Source of the DNA: Actinopolymorpha pittospori
GTDB taxonomy: Bacteria > Actinomycetota > Actinomycetes > Propionibacteriales > Actinopolymorphaceae
NCBI RefSeq assembly: GCF_014873875.1
Contig: NZ_JADBEM010000001.1
Span: forward strand, 9,424,001-9,488,000
Direction of reading: 5' to 3'
DNA length: 64,000 nt
Shown here: in pieces, positions 37,451-46,979 of the stretch
How positions within the stretch are numbered: the stretch's first letter is position 1
Layout: each line of letters starts with the position of its first letter
Translations under genes and position numbers: made by a program
The notes under the pieces: model-generated
Told to the model about the DNA's origin: nothing
Database searches by the model: none
The model's input: only the letters and a program-made list of their open reading frames with translations

Positions 37451-38359
37451 GTGGTGACTTACTCCTCCCGGTCCCGATCAGCGCACGGAAAAGAGCGCGG
37501 CACTCGTGCGTTTCGGTTCGGTGTCAGCCTGCTCGCCACAGGTTCGCGGTCGGCCTGGCAGCGTAAGGCCCGTCAGGCCGAGGACCTCGGCTACGACGTT
37601 CTGCTGGTACCCGACCACCTGGGGATGCTCGCGCCGTTTCCAGCCCTGGTGTCGGCCGCCGATGTGACGTCGATACGCGTGGGTACGTTCGTCCTCAACA
37701 GCGGGCTCTACCGTCCCGCGGTGTTGGCGCGGGACGTCGCCGACACCGACCAGCTCACCGACGGGCGGTTCGAGCTGGGGCTCGGCGCCGGTTATCAGGA
37801 TGCCGACTTCAAGGCCGCGGGCTTACCACTGCCGAGCAGGAAACAGCGTATCGAGCAGTTGGCCCGCACCGTCCGGCAGGTGCGCCGGCTGTTGACCTCG
37901 GCCGACCACCGGCCCATGGTCCGCCAGAAGCCGCACCCGCCGCTGATGATCGCCGGCCGCGGCGCCCGGATGCTCGGCCTGGCGGGGCGAGAGGCCGACA
38001 TCGTCGGGCTCCCCCTCGACGCCGGCGTCAAGCCCGGCACCGAGCCGGAACGAGCCCTCGCCGAACGGGTCGCACTCGTGCGCGCGGAGGCTGGTGAACG
38101 GGCCGACGACCTGGAACTCAACCTGCTGATCGCCGGCGTGGCGGTGACCCCCGACAGACCGGACCTGCCCGCGCTACGACCCTTCCTTCCAGGTCTGAGT
38201 GAAGCTGAGATCCTGCGGCTACCCAATGTCCTCCTCGGCTCGGAGCGGCAGATCGCCGAGCAGCTGCGGCATCTCCGCGAGGCGTACGGGATCAGCTACT
38301 TCTCAGTCGTCGAACCCCACATGGCCGCGTTCGCCAGGGTGATAGCCCAGCTGCGGTGA
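37451..38359 (+). CDS. LLM class F420-dependent oxidoreductase
   Basis: 302 aa. Luciferase-like TIM barrel: AFRFGVSLLATGSRSAWQRK, LGYDVLLVPDHLGMLAPFPAL, FVLNSGLYRPAVLARDVADTD and GRFELGLGAGYQDADFKAAGL are typical of the F420 subgroup. Function in redox of an unknown metabolite. GTG at 37451; a later start near FRFG is possible as the first 18 residues are not conserved. Its TGA stop abuts the TCA of the GH5 gene stop (TGATCA). Confidence 0.85.
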   Translation: MVTYSSRSRSAHGKERGTRAFRFGVSLLATGSRSAWQRKARQAEDLGYDVLLVPDHLGMLAPFPALVSAADVTSIRVGTFVLNSGLYRPAVLARDVADTDQLTDGRFELGLGAGYQDADFKAAGLPLPSRKQRIEQLARTVRQVRRLLTSADHRPMVRQKPHPPLMIAGRGARMLGLAGREADIVGLPLDAGVKPGTEPERALAERVALVRAEAGERADDLELNLLIAGVAVTPDRPDLPALRPFLPGLSEAEILRLPNVLLGSERQIAEQLRHLREAYGISYFSVVEPHMAAFARVIAQLR

Positions 38360-39598
38360 TCACAGACGTTGTCCCCGTGGGCGGCGGCGGCCGTTGCGGG
38401 TGAAGTAGTGCTTGAGGAGTTCCAGCCGCGGGGTGCTCGGATAGCGCGTCAAGTCGTCCTTGTCGTCGTTGCTGAGTTCGGCGTCCCAGCCCTCCCACTC
38501 CCGCCAGGCGTGATACGTCCAGCTCCACCCGAGCCGTTCGAACTCCTCGATGGTGTCGCGCAGGTAACGGTTGCCGTCCGCACCGATCCATCGCGGTGTG
38601 CTGAACTCACCCACGAAGACGGGCACGTGGTGGGCTCGCTGATAGTCCAGTGCCGGGCGGAGGTAGTCGCGGATCGCGGCGCGGTCCCAGTACACCGAGG
38701 CAGGCAGGCCCTCCCAGGTCTGGCCGGGCGCCGTCCCCGGATAGTGGAGGCCCTCCGGATAGTCGGCCTGCACGCCCTGGTGGGTGAACGCGTGCGGGGC
38801 GTACATGTGGGGGGTGATCACGATCCTTCGGTCCGGTGGAGGCGGGAGCGCGTTCACCGACTCGAACCGGGAGTACCACAGGGGTCCGTCCGGCTTCGGT
38901 GAGATCGCCGTGCCGATGAGGATGTGGCGGTCGGGATCGTGGGCCCGGACGGTCGCGACCAGCCCCAGCGCGAGGGCGTTCCAGCTCGCCGGGCCCGACT
39001 CGGCGCGGACGTCCGGAACGGCCGGTTCGTTGAGCAGGTCGTAGCCCGCGACGACCGAACCACGGTCCTTGTAACGCGCGGCGATGTAGTCCCACAGTTC
39101 GTGCGCCAGGTCATGGAAGCGCAGGTCCTGCCAGAACTCGTCGTCGGGGAAGGTGGTGAAGTTGTCACGCAGGCCTGGAAGGGTGTGCGGGTCGATCACC
39201 ACGTGCACGCCGTGGCGCTCGCACGCGTCGAGGATGGCGTCCAGACGCGCGAACGCCTCCTGGTCGAGGTCGAACGGCGCGGTCTTGCGCATCAACGGCG
39301 TGCCGGCGAATCCCAGCCGGAGCAGGTTCCCTCCCGTTGCCGCGAACGCCTCGACGTCCGCGTCGGTGAGAGTGGACGGTGCGGACATGCCGCGCAGCCG
39401 GTTCCAGGAGAACGACCGGTCACTCCCGGCTCTCTCCCCCGCCTCGGTGTCGACGGCGTCGTCGGTGTCCACGTCGCCCATGTCGTCCGGCCGCGCGGTG
39501 GCGGCGCTGGCGGTGCCGGCGCCGATGCCGCCACCGAGCAGGGCGCCGCCAACGGTCGTGCCCGCGGCCGCCAGCAGCTTTCGTCGGTCCAGGTCCAT
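38360..39598 (-). CDS. Tat-exported glycoside hydrolase family 5
   Basis: 412 aa. Twin-Arg signal (DLDRRKLLAAAGTTVGG, then a hydrophobic stretch ending ASAA) followed by a GH5 barrel: FSWNRLRGM, GGNLLRLGFA, VIDPHTLPG, acid/base Glu in YDLLNEPAV, HMYAPH and nucleophile Glu in VFVGEFSTPRW. Cuts beta-linked polysaccharides (glucan or mannan type) outside the cell. ATG at 39598 has GGGTGGAAA. Convergent with the LLM gene. May feed the sugar importer 1.7 kb downstream; that link is inferred. Confidence 0.9.
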   Translation of the reverse strand: MDLDRRKLLAAAGTTVGGALLGGGIGAGTASAATARPDDMGDVDTDDAVDTEAGERAGSDRSFSWNRLRGMSAPSTLTDADVEAFAATGGNLLRLGFAGTPLMRKTAPFDLDQEAFARLDAILDACERHGVHVVIDPHTLPGLRDNFTTFPDDEFWQDLRFHDLAHELWDYIAARYKDRGSVVAGYDLLNEPAVPDVRAESGPASWNALALGLVATVRAHDPDRHILIGTAISPKPDGPLWYSRFESVNALPPPPDRRIVITPHMYAPHAFTHQGVQADYPEGLHYPGTAPGQTWEGLPASVYWDRAAIRDYLRPALDYQRAHHVPVFVGEFSTPRWIGADGNRYLRDTIEEFERLGWSWTYHAWREWEGWDAELSNDDKDDLTRYPSTPRLELLKHYFTRNGRRRPRGQRL

Positions 39599-39749
39599 GG
39601 TTTCCACCCTCCGGGCGCGCGGAAGCACTGAGCCCCTCGGGCCGACGGCCCGTGCGCCGTCCCGCCGAGGCTGACGGACGTCCGCCGACGCTACTGAGGG
39701 CGTGCCCGCCGGTAAACAGACATGCGCGCTTTCGGCCACGTCACGGCGC

Positions 39750-40685
39750 TCATGGCCGCGAGAAGGTGCCGTGCCGGTGGTCGGCGACGAACTCCTCGAG
39801 CCGGCGCCGGGAGTCTGCCGCCATCGGCGTGTCCACCGAGAGTTCTGCCCGCGACGGCAACGACAGCGTGAGCCCCCAGCCGCGCCCGCGCGCCCAGGTC
39901 GCGTCGTCGACCGCGAGAACGCTACGAAGGACGGGGCGCGTCGCTGCGGTGACGAACGTCGTCCACGCGGCCATCAGGTCGCAGGCGGGGTCGGCGACGC
40001 CCAACCCACCGAAGTCGAGGACGGCACTGAGCCGTCCGCCGACGACGAGCAGGTTGCCGTCGTGCAGGTCGCCGTGGATCCAGACGGGCGGGCGGTCCCA
40101 GGCCGGCGCGTCCAACGCCGCGTCCCACACCGCCGTCAGTGCGTGGGTGTCCACCAGCCCGTCGAGGTCGGCGATGGCGGCACGGATCCAGGAGTCGTTG
40201 TCGGCGAGTGGCCCACCGCGGAAGAAGTTCTGCGGCCCGGGAGTGGGGCCGCCGGCGGTGTCGATCCGCCACAGCGCCGCGACGAATCCGGCCAGGTCGA
40301 CCGCGGCCTGCCGCGGGTCGTCGACGGGCGCGACGGCGGAGTCCTCGCCCGCGAGCCACCGGTAGACGGACCAGCTACGCGGGTATCCCTCGCCCGGCGC
40401 GCCCTTCGCGAGTGGGACAGGAATCGCGAGCGGCAGCGACGGCGCGATGCGTGGCAGCCACAGGTGCTCCTTGTCCACCTGGAACCTCGCCCGGTTGGGC
40501 AGCGGGAGCCGCACGGTCAGGCTCTCACCCAGCCGGTAGATCGCGTTGTCCGAGCCGGCGGAGCTGATCGGCTGGAGGGGAAGGTCGGCCCACTCGGGGA
40601 ACTGGGCGGCGAGCAACCGGCGTACCAGGGTGTCGTCGATCGTGAAGTCCTCTGCCCGCACGACACCACTGACACCACTGGCCAT
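39750..40685 (-). CDS. Aminoglycoside/choline kinase-like phosphotransferase (APH family)
   Basis: 311 aa. Kinase-like fold: VYRWLAGED (hinge), catalytic loop WIHGDLHDGNLLV (Asp, Asn) and metal loop AVLDFGGLGVADPACDL (Asp). Substrate could be an antibiotic or a small metabolite; resistance is not shown. ATG at 40685 with GGGGAG 7 bases upstream. Confidence 0.87.
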   Translation of the reverse strand: MASGVSGVVRAEDFTIDDTLVRRLLAAQFPEWADLPLQPISSAGSDNAIYRLGESLTVRLPLPNRARFQVDKEHLWLPRIAPSLPLAIPVPLAKGAPGEGYPRSWSVYRWLAGEDSAVAPVDDPRQAAVDLAGFVAALWRIDTAGGPTPGPQNFFRGGPLADNDSWIRAAIADLDGLVDTHALTAVWDAALDAPAWDRPPVWIHGDLHDGNLLVVGGRLSAVLDFGGLGVADPACDLMAAWTTFVTAATRPVLRSVLAVDDATWARGRGWGLTLSLPSRAELSVDTPMAADSRRRLEEFVADHRHGTFSRP

Positions 40686-40807
40686 CGACTGCTCCCCTGG
40701 TCCGGACTCTCGACCCGCGTCGCGGGCCGTCGGCAATACCACCGGCCCGGGCGGCGCTCGTCAACAGGAATATGGCGGCGTATGCGCGACGACGTGTTCA
40801 GCCGGGC

Positions 40808-41281
40808 TCAGACGGTCGCGGCCAGCGCGGCGACGTAGAACGCGCAGGGGTTGCCCGGCCGCCAACCAGGCAAGGGGTCGACCGTGTCGATCTGGAGGAA
40901 GCCGCGTCGCTCCCAGAACGCTCGCGTCGGTGCGTAGGGCGGATAGTCGACGGACCCGTCGAGCGTCTTGACCTCGACCAGGACCACGCCGTCGCCGCGA
41001 AGGTCGGCCAGCATCCGGCGGAGCAGGCGGGTGCCCAGGCCGGAACCACGCCGCGCGGGATCGACCGCGATCCAGCGGATCTCCGCCGCCGCCGACCGGC
41101 GTTCGGTCACGGCGAATCCCACGACGGCATCATCGTCGGTGATCACCCATCCACCGTGGCTCGCGAGGTCCTGGCGCACCTTGGCGGGCACGTCGTCGGT
41201 GAAGTAGTCGGGCAGCGCGCGCACGATCCGCTCGCATGCGTCGACGTCGGAGTCGGTGGCGCGGCGTTCGGTCATCGCCAT
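40808..41281 (-). CDS. GNAT family N-acetyltransferase
   Basis: 157 aa. IRWIAVDPARRGSGLGTRLLRRM is the acetyl-CoA binding loop; AFWERRGF is the late GNAT motif. ATG at 41281 or 41275 are equally plausible. Acceptor unknown. Next to the end of the sugar ABC operon but separated by 22 bp and on the same strand, downstream of it. Confidence 0.85.
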   Translation of the reverse strand: MAMTERRATDSDVDACERIVRALPDYFTDDVPAKVRQDLASHGGWVITDDDAVVGFAVTERRSAAAEIRWIAVDPARRGSGLGTRLLRRMLADLRGDGVVLVEVKTLDGSVDYPPYAPTRAFWERRGFLQIDTVDPLPGWRPGNPCAFYVAALAATV

Positions 41282-41303
41282 GGCCCCAACCTATCGGCGC
41301 ACG

Positions 41304-42161
41304 CTACTTCGTGGCGCCTGCCGTGAGCCCTTCGATGATGTGGCGCTGGAAGAACAGGAACACCACGATCAGTGGGAGCGACGCGAGCAGGGCACCGGCC
41401 AGCAGGACGCCGTACTGCGACTCGAACGGTCCGATCAGCGACGCGATCCCGAGGTTGACCAGGAACATGTCCGGCTCGGTGGTCACGATGAGCGGCCAGA
41501 AGAAGTCGTTCCAGTACGCCAGGAACGTGATCGTGGCCACCACGGCGAGCCCGGGACGCACCAGCGGCACGACGATCCGCCACCACAGCCCGAACTCGCC
41601 GACGCCATCGACGCGTGCGGCGTCCAGCAGTTCGTCCGGGACGCTGAGGGTGTACTGCCGCATCAGGAAGACCGCGAACGCGTTCGCCGCCACCGGGATC
41701 ACCAGCGCCCAGTAGCTGTTGAACCCGCCGAGCAGCCGGACGATCTGGAACTGTGGCACGAGCAACACCTGGAACGGCACGAGCACCGTACCGAGCACGA
41801 GCGTGAACAGCAGGCTCTTGTAACGGAACTCGTACTTCGAGAACGCGAACCCCGCCATCGAACTGATCGTCAACGTCAGCGCCGTACCGAGCACCGCGAC
41901 GAGGAGGGTGTTGAAGTACCACCGCGCGTAGGGCAACAGGGAGAACAGCGCGGAGAAGCTCTCGAAGGTGAACTGGCGCGGGAAGAACCGCAGCGGGGTG
42001 GCGAAGATCTCCCCCTGCGGCTTGAACGCGCTCACCGCCATGAAGGCGTACGGCGCCACCATGACGACGGCGAACACCACCATCAGGGCGGTGACCAGCA
42101 CTGTCATCGGTCGCCTGGCGGTACGCCGGGCCGAGTCGCGCAGAGCGGTCGTGGCACTCAT
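41304..42161 (-). CDS. Sugar ABC transporter permease (MalG type)
   Basis: 285 aa, six helices, EAA loop LLDAARVDGVGEFGLWWRIVVP for ATPase docking. Inner membrane half-channel of a carbohydrate importer. ATG at 42161 with AGGAG; 16 bp after the MalF-type gene. No ATPase gene nearby, so a shared MsiK/UgpC-type ATPase elsewhere is likely. Confidence 0.93.
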   Translation of the reverse strand: MSATTALRDSARRTARRPMTVLVTALMVVFAVVMVAPYAFMAVSAFKPQGEIFATPLRFFPRQFTFESFSALFSLLPYARWYFNTLLVAVLGTALTLTISSMAGFAFSKYEFRYKSLLFTLVLGTVLVPFQVLLVPQFQIVRLLGGFNSYWALVIPVAANAFAVFLMRQYTLSVPDELLDAARVDGVGEFGLWWRIVVPLVRPGLAVVATITFLAYWNDFFWPLIVTTEPDMFLVNLGIASLIGPFESQYGVLLAGALLASLPLIVVFLFFQRHIIEGLTAGATK

Positions 42162-42177
42162 GTGTTCTCGTCTCCTC

Positions 42178-43113
42178 TCACTCCGAGGTCCGGTAGCCGC
42201 GGAACAACACGATGTTGACGACGGACAGGATCAGCAACAACGCAAACATCGAGTACGCGATGGCGCTGGCGTAACCGACGTTGAAGAACTGGAACCCCTG
42301 CTGGTACAGGTAGAGCGAGATCGTCAGGGACGCGTCGGAGGGTCCGCCCTCCGTCATCAGCAGCGGTTGGGCGAACAGGTTGTAGGACCCGACGATCGCC
42401 TGGATGACGACGAACAACGCGACCGGTCGCAGCAGCGGCATGGTGACGAAGCGGAACGTCTGCCAGGCGCTCGCCCCGTCGACGGCGGACGCGTCGTAGA
42501 GGTCCTGGTTGATGGCGGTGAGTCCGGCCAGCCAGTACAGCGAGTTCAGCCCCAGGTAGGTCCAGATGCCCATCAGGATCATCGCCGGCATCACGACGGC
42601 AGGATCGGTGATCCACCCGACGGGTTCGACTCCGAAGTCGCCCAGGAAGTCGTTCAGCAGGCCGAAGTTGGTGTCGAAGACCCGCATGAAGATCACCGAG
42701 ATCACCACGAACGACGTGATCACCGGCATGAAGAAGACGACCTTGAAGAGCGTCTTGAAGGCGAGGAGCTTCGAGCGGAACAACAACGCCAACCCCAGTG
42801 CGAGCGGGGCCAGGACGAAGACGCTCCCCAGCATGTAGTACGTCGTGTTCAGGACCGCCCGCAGGTAGCGCGGGTCACCGAGCATGTAGGCGTAGTTGCC
42901 GAGCCCGGCGAACCTCATCCGGTCGAATCCGAAGCCCTTGAAGAAGCTGAGGTAGAGCGACGACAGGATCGGATAGAGCCCGAACACCCCGAAGATGAGG
43001 AAGAACGGAAGGAGGAAGAGGTACGGCGCGGTGGACTTCCGCACCCGCCAGGACCCGCGGTCGGGCGCCGCCCGAGTCTCCCGTCCGGTCCGCGGCCGCG
43101 TGTTCGTCGCCAT
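42178..43113 (-). CDS. Sugar ABC transporter permease (MalF type)
   Basis: 311 aa, six helices beginning STAPYLFLLPFFLIFGVFGL, EAA loop LYDASAVDGASAWQTFRFVTMPLL. Partners the MalG-type protein. ATG at 43113 with GAGGCGGG, 25 bp after the binding-protein gene; clearly one operon. Confidence 0.93.
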   Translation of the reverse strand: MATNTRPRTGRETRAAPDRGSWRVRKSTAPYLFLLPFFLIFGVFGLYPILSSLYLSFFKGFGFDRMRFAGLGNYAYMLGDPRYLRAVLNTTYYMLGSVFVLAPLALGLALLFRSKLLAFKTLFKVVFFMPVITSFVVISVIFMRVFDTNFGLLNDFLGDFGVEPVGWITDPAVVMPAMILMGIWTYLGLNSLYWLAGLTAINQDLYDASAVDGASAWQTFRFVTMPLLRPVALFVVIQAIVGSYNLFAQPLLMTEGGPSDASLTISLYLYQQGFQFFNVGYASAIAYSMFALLLILSVVNIVLFRGYRTSE

Positions 43114-43138
43114 GTGACACCCGCCTCTCGTCGCAAAG

Positions 43139-44509
43139 TCAGGTGGTCGACAGCCTGATGATCTTCTCCGCCTCCTCCTGCGCCGTCCGCATGGCGACCG
43201 CGACCTCGACGTCCTTGCTGAGCGCCGGTGTGATGCCCTCGCGGAGCGTCGCCTGGGTGACCTCGGGCCAGAACGGTGAGTTGGACCAGGAGTTGATGTC
43301 GGGTGAGAGGTCGCTGACGATCTGGCCGACGCGCTGGTCGGAGAAGAACTTCACCGGCTCGTTCAGTGCCGGGTCCTCGTAGGCCGGCCGGAAGGTCGGG
43401 AAGGTCTGCCGTCGCCTGTAGTCGAACAGCAGGGACTCCATGGTGCTGTGCTCCCAGATCACGAAGTCGACCGCCTCGTCGGGCAGCGGACAGGATCGGG
43501 TGACGCAGACACCGGTTCCGCCGTGGGTCGCCGTCCGGGAGCCGTCGGCATCCCAGCGTGGGAACGGCTGCAACCTCCACTTGCCGGCGGTGTCGGGGAT
43601 GTAGTTCTGGCTGTTGCCGCTGAAGTACCAGGCCGGGCCGAACATCGTCGCGATCGTTCCGTTGCCGAGTCCGGCGAACTGCTGCGGACTTCCGGTGTCG
43701 GAGCTGCGTCGGATCGCCCACCCCTCCTGGACCGCCCGGCGGCGGTAGGTCAGCGTGCGGATGCCCTCCGGCCGGTCGAGTGCCGGGCGGCCGGACCGGT
43801 CGAAGAAGCCGCCGCCCTGCTGCAGGGTCAGCTGCCACCACTCCTGCCAGTCGAGGTACTCGACGTCGGTCAGGTACCTGCCGGTGTCGCGGTGGTAGCG
43901 GCGGCCCTCCTCCGCGAACTGGTCCCACGTCTCGACCGGTGTGGTGACGCCGGCCGCGTCGTACAGGTCGGCGCGATAGACCATCAGGCAGGTGTTCAGC
44001 TCGTTGCCGAGGCCGTAGACGCGGTCCTCGAACGTCCACGGATCGGTGGCGGACGCGCGGTAGAACTGGTCGAGAAGCTTTCGCTCACGCAGCGCCGGAG
44101 TGAGGTCCACGAAGATCGGTTCACCCTTGATGAACCGTCCGAACGCGCTGATCTCGATGTCGGCGATGTCCGGCCCACCAGAGCCGGCCTGTGCCGCGAC
44201 GAGGATCTTGTCGTGCATCTGTTGGAACGGCAGGGTCAGGATCTCCAGCTCGAAGTCCGGGCGTTTCGCCTTCCGGTAGAGCCGCCACGCCTCCTCGTGC
44301 CAGGGAACCCGGCCGTCTCGGGAGAACGCCCACATGCTGAGCACCGGTTTCCCGTCGACGGTCTTGCGTCCGGTCTGGGAACACGCGCTCGCGCCGAGCC
44401 CGCCCAGCGCGAGTGCCCCGCCGGCCGCGGCTCTCAACAGCCCGCGTCTGCTCAGTCCTCGACCGTTCGGTTCTCGGCCGTTCGGTCCTCGCCAGCTCAG
44501 CTCTCGCAT
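43139..44509 (-). CDS. Carbohydrate ABC transporter substrate-binding lipoprotein
   Basis: 456 aa. N terminus with twin Arg (GLSRRGLLRAAAGGALALGG) and a Cys lipobox (GASAC), so Tat-exported lipoprotein. The remainder is a family 1 solute-binding fold (VLSMWAFSRDGRVPWHEEAW, DIADIEISAFGRFIKGE, PFPRWDADGSRTATHGGTG). Captures a sugar outside the membrane for the two permeases downstream. ATG at 44509 with GGGG upstream. Codons 8-20 contain a short repeat (PNGRE/PNGRG) from repeated CGGCCGTTCGGT-like DNA. Confidence 0.92.
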   Translation of the reverse strand: MRELSWRGPNGREPNGRGLSRRGLLRAAAGGALALGGLGASACSQTGRKTVDGKPVLSMWAFSRDGRVPWHEEAWRLYRKAKRPDFELEILTLPFQQMHDKILVAAQAGSGGPDIADIEISAFGRFIKGEPIFVDLTPALRERKLLDQFYRASATDPWTFEDRVYGLGNELNTCLMVYRADLYDAAGVTTPVETWDQFAEEGRRYHRDTGRYLTDVEYLDWQEWWQLTLQQGGGFFDRSGRPALDRPEGIRTLTYRRRAVQEGWAIRRSSDTGSPQQFAGLGNGTIATMFGPAWYFSGNSQNYIPDTAGKWRLQPFPRWDADGSRTATHGGTGVCVTRSCPLPDEAVDFVIWEHSTMESLLFDYRRRQTFPTFRPAYEDPALNEPVKFFSDQRVGQIVSDLSPDINSWSNSPFWPEVTQATLREGITPALSKDVEVAVAMRTAQEEAEKIIRLSTT

Positions 44510-44894
44510 ACGCAACCCCAGATCCTGATCGAAGATGCAGGTACCTGTGCAGCCGGTTGGATGGTCGACTGTTCTTGGATGTGCGGACGGCGCTCGCCGT
44601 CTTGTCCGGGCCACCGCGGCTGACCAGCCGCGTTCGCCGCCACACCGTCGGTCGCTCGGTGGTCACCGTGGTCACTCGGTGACCAGGTGCTGGACGATAC
44701 TCCAGCTGACAAGTCTGGAGAGCGCTTACCAAGCGCGTTCGATGCCGGTTCTGGAACGCTCACGGCCGGATTCGGACAGCACCACGACGGCCCGGCCACG
44801 TAGGCTGATTTCCGGTGCGTCCCCGACGCGAACACCGCGTCAGGACAGCCAGCCGCGTCACCCGAGCGGGGCTGTCACACGAGCGAGGAGGGCA
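44510..44894. other. 385-bp divergent regulatory region of the sugar locus
   Basis: Separates the ABC operon (minus) from the Gfo/Idh-isomerase-dehydrogenase operon (plus). The strongest element is the AGCGCT-core site at 44717-44730. TCGGTGGTCACCGTGGTCACTCGGTGACC near 44651-44685 holds repeated GGTCAC/GGTGAC units. No extra gene seen. Confidence 0.5.
44717..44730. promoter_or_regulatory. LacI-family operator candidate
   Basis: GGAGAGCGCTTACC is near-palindromic around AGCGCT. The 13-mer at 44720-44732 equals, in reverse, the one at 15087-15099. Position between two divergent sugar operons fits repression by a LacI/GalR protein, not encoded here unless the 63905 regulator acts on it. Confidence 0.55.
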
Positions 44895-45971
44895 ATGACT
44901 CCGGCGCGAATCGGTGTCATCGGATGCGGAAAAGTCAGCCAGATGTATCTCCCCGTGCTCACGGGGATGTCGAGTCTCGACGTGGTCGCGGTCGCCGATG
45001 TCGATCCGGACAGCGCACGGGCCGCTGGTGAGCAGTACGCGATCTCCAACGTCGTCTCCCCCGAGAAGCTGCTCGCCGACCCGACGGTCGAGGTCGTTCT
45101 CAACCTGACCCCGATCTCCGCCCATGTCGATGTCACGCGCGCGGCACTGGCCGCGGGCAAGCACGTCTACTCGGAGAAGCCGCTCGCGACCAGTGTCGAG
45201 GAGGCACGTTCGCTCTTCGAGGAGGCCGAACGCCGCGGTCTCGCGTTGGCCTGCGCCCCCGACACGCTGTTGGGCACGGGCTTCCAGGCCGCCTGGAAGG
45301 CACTGACCGACGGCGAGATCGGCAAGCCGCTCGGCGCCACGGCGGCGATGTACCGCAGCGCGTTTCGGGGTACGAGCTTCTACACCAACGGCGCGACCCC
45401 GATCTTCGACATGGCGCCCTACTACGCCAGCGCCCTCGTCGCGTTGTTCGGTCCGGTGACCCGGGTGAGCAGCACCACCCGCACCTGGCCGGAGGGCGAG
45501 GTGGGCGAAGCGCCCGCGGCGGGCCCGCCGGTCGCGGTGAGCGGTGTCCTGGAGTTCGCCTCGGGCATGCTCGCGAACCTCACCCTGGCGTGGGCCACCG
45601 AGCACCGGCACGAGATCCCGGTGCTCACGGTGCACGGGACCACCGGTGTCCTGCGCTTCCCGAACCCGAACAACTTCGGCGATCCGGCCTACCTCCAGCG
45701 CTACGGCGAGGACACCTGGACCGAACTCCCGGGCAGCAGGCAGCCGGAGGACTGGAAGCACAACCTGCGTGGGCTCGGTGTCGCGGAGATGGCGCAGGCG
45801 ATCCGCGCCGGTCGCCGACCCCGAGCCGGTGGCGAGCTGGCCTGCCACGTGGTCGACGTGATCGCCGGGCTGGTGCGCTCCGGCGAGACCGGCGCCGGGG
45901 TCGAGCTCAGCACGACCTGCACCCAGCCGGCGCCGGTGCCCGCCGGCGAACAGCACCAGCTGCTCTTCTGA
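44895..45971 (+). CDS. Gfo/Idh/MocA family oxidoreductase
   Basis: 358 aa. Rossmann start RIGVIGCGKVSQMYLPVL, VVAVADVDPD, and GKHVYSEKPLATS with the catalytic Lys of the EKP motif; the C-terminal beta-sheet domain has the usual TPIFDMAPYY. NAD(P)-linked oxidation of sugars or inositols. ATG at 44895 with AGGAGG directly upstream. First gene of the plus-strand sugar operon. Confidence 0.9.
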   Translation: MTPARIGVIGCGKVSQMYLPVLTGMSSLDVVAVADVDPDSARAAGEQYAISNVVSPEKLLADPTVEVVLNLTPISAHVDVTRAALAAGKHVYSEKPLATSVEEARSLFEEAERRGLALACAPDTLLGTGFQAAWKALTDGEIGKPLGATAAMYRSAFRGTSFYTNGATPIFDMAPYYASALVALFGPVTRVSSTTRTWPEGEVGEAPAAGPPVAVSGVLEFASGMLANLTLAWATEHRHEIPVLTVHGTTGVLRFPNPNNFGDPAYLQRYGEDTWTELPGSRQPEDWKHNLRGLGVAEMAQAIRAGRRPRAGGELACHVVDVIAGLVRSGETGAGVELSTTCTQPAPVPAGEQHQLLF

Positions 45972-46046
45972 CAACGCTCTCCTGACAGTGCTTGCCTGAC
46001 GATGACCGCCTTCTGGGCGGCTTTCTCCACGACGGGAAGGAACACC

Positions 46047-46919
46047 ATGCGGGTCGACCTAGGCTGCGGCCAGATCACCTGGCGGGGGCTCTCCGCGGAG
46101 TCCGCACTCGCCGACATCGCGCGCGCCGGTTACGCCGGCGCTCCCTGGGGCGGACGCAACGCCAACAGCGCCGCGGACGTCGTCGCCCTCCACCAGAAGT
46201 ACGGCCTGGCACCGGCACCCTCCTACTTCGGCGGGGAGTTCTGGGACCCGAGCCAGCGCGAGGACCACGTCGCGGCGGCCCGGAAGTACGGCGAGATCTC
46301 CCGCGAGCTCGGCCTCTCCGACGTCTACGTCGCCTCCAGCGGCTTCGACCAGCAGACGCGGGCCGGACGCACCCGCAAGCAGGCCGCCGCCCACGTGAGC
46401 GAGGAGGACAAGCTGACCGACGATCAGTTCGGTGAGCTCGTGCGCACCCTCCAGGCGGTCGGCGAGACCCTGAACGAGTACGGCGTCCGCGCCTGCTTCC
46501 ACAACCACGTCGGCACCTTCGTCGAGACCGAGGACGAGATCGAGCGGCTGCTCGCCGCCATCGACCCCGAGGTCCTCTACCTCGGCCCGGACACCGGTCA
46601 CCTCGCCTGGGCGGGCGTCGACCCGGTGGCCTTCACCCGCCGGCACGCGAACCGGATCAAGACGATGCACCTGAAGGACATGTCCGCGCAGGTGCGTGAC
46701 CGGGGCGTCGCGGAGAACTGGGACTACGGAACCTTCGAGGCGCACGCCATCTGGGCCGAGATCGGCGAGGGTGCGGTGGACTTCCCCGCGATCTTCGAGA
46801 TCCTGGACGGCGCCGGTTTCGACGGCTGGCTGATCGTCGAGACCGACGTCACCCAGAAGGAGAGCCCCTTCGAGAGCGCCCGGGTGAGCAGGGAGAATCT
46901 GCGCAAGCTCGGGATCTGA
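46047..46919 (+). CDS. Sugar phosphate isomerase/epimerase (IolE/xylose isomerase-like barrel)
   Basis: 290 aa. TIM barrel with metal ligands in CFHNHVGTFVETEDE (His, Glu-side), GPDTGHLAWAGVD (Asp, His), KTMHLKDM (His) and WLIVETDVTQ (Glu). IolE-like enzymes dehydrate or isomerise keto-inositols and ketoses. ATG at 46047 with AAGGA. Follows the Gfo/Idh gene by 75 bp; together they suggest oxidise-isomerise steps on an imported sugar. Confidence 0.88.
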   Translation: MRVDLGCGQITWRGLSAESALADIARAGYAGAPWGGRNANSAADVVALHQKYGLAPAPSYFGGEFWDPSQREDHVAAARKYGEISRELGLSDVYVASSGFDQQTRAGRTRKQAAAHVSEEDKLTDDQFGELVRTLQAVGETLNEYGVRACFHNHVGTFVETEDEIERLLAAIDPEVLYLGPDTGHLAWAGVDPVAFTRRHANRIKTMHLKDMSAQVRDRGVAENWDYGTFEAHAIWAEIGEGAVDFPAIFEILDGAGFDGWLIVETDVTQKESPFESARVSRENLRKLGI

Positions 46920-46979
46920 GGCCCGCACGCCTGGCCCTGGGGCCCGTCCCAGGCATCGACGGAAGACACGACACCACCC

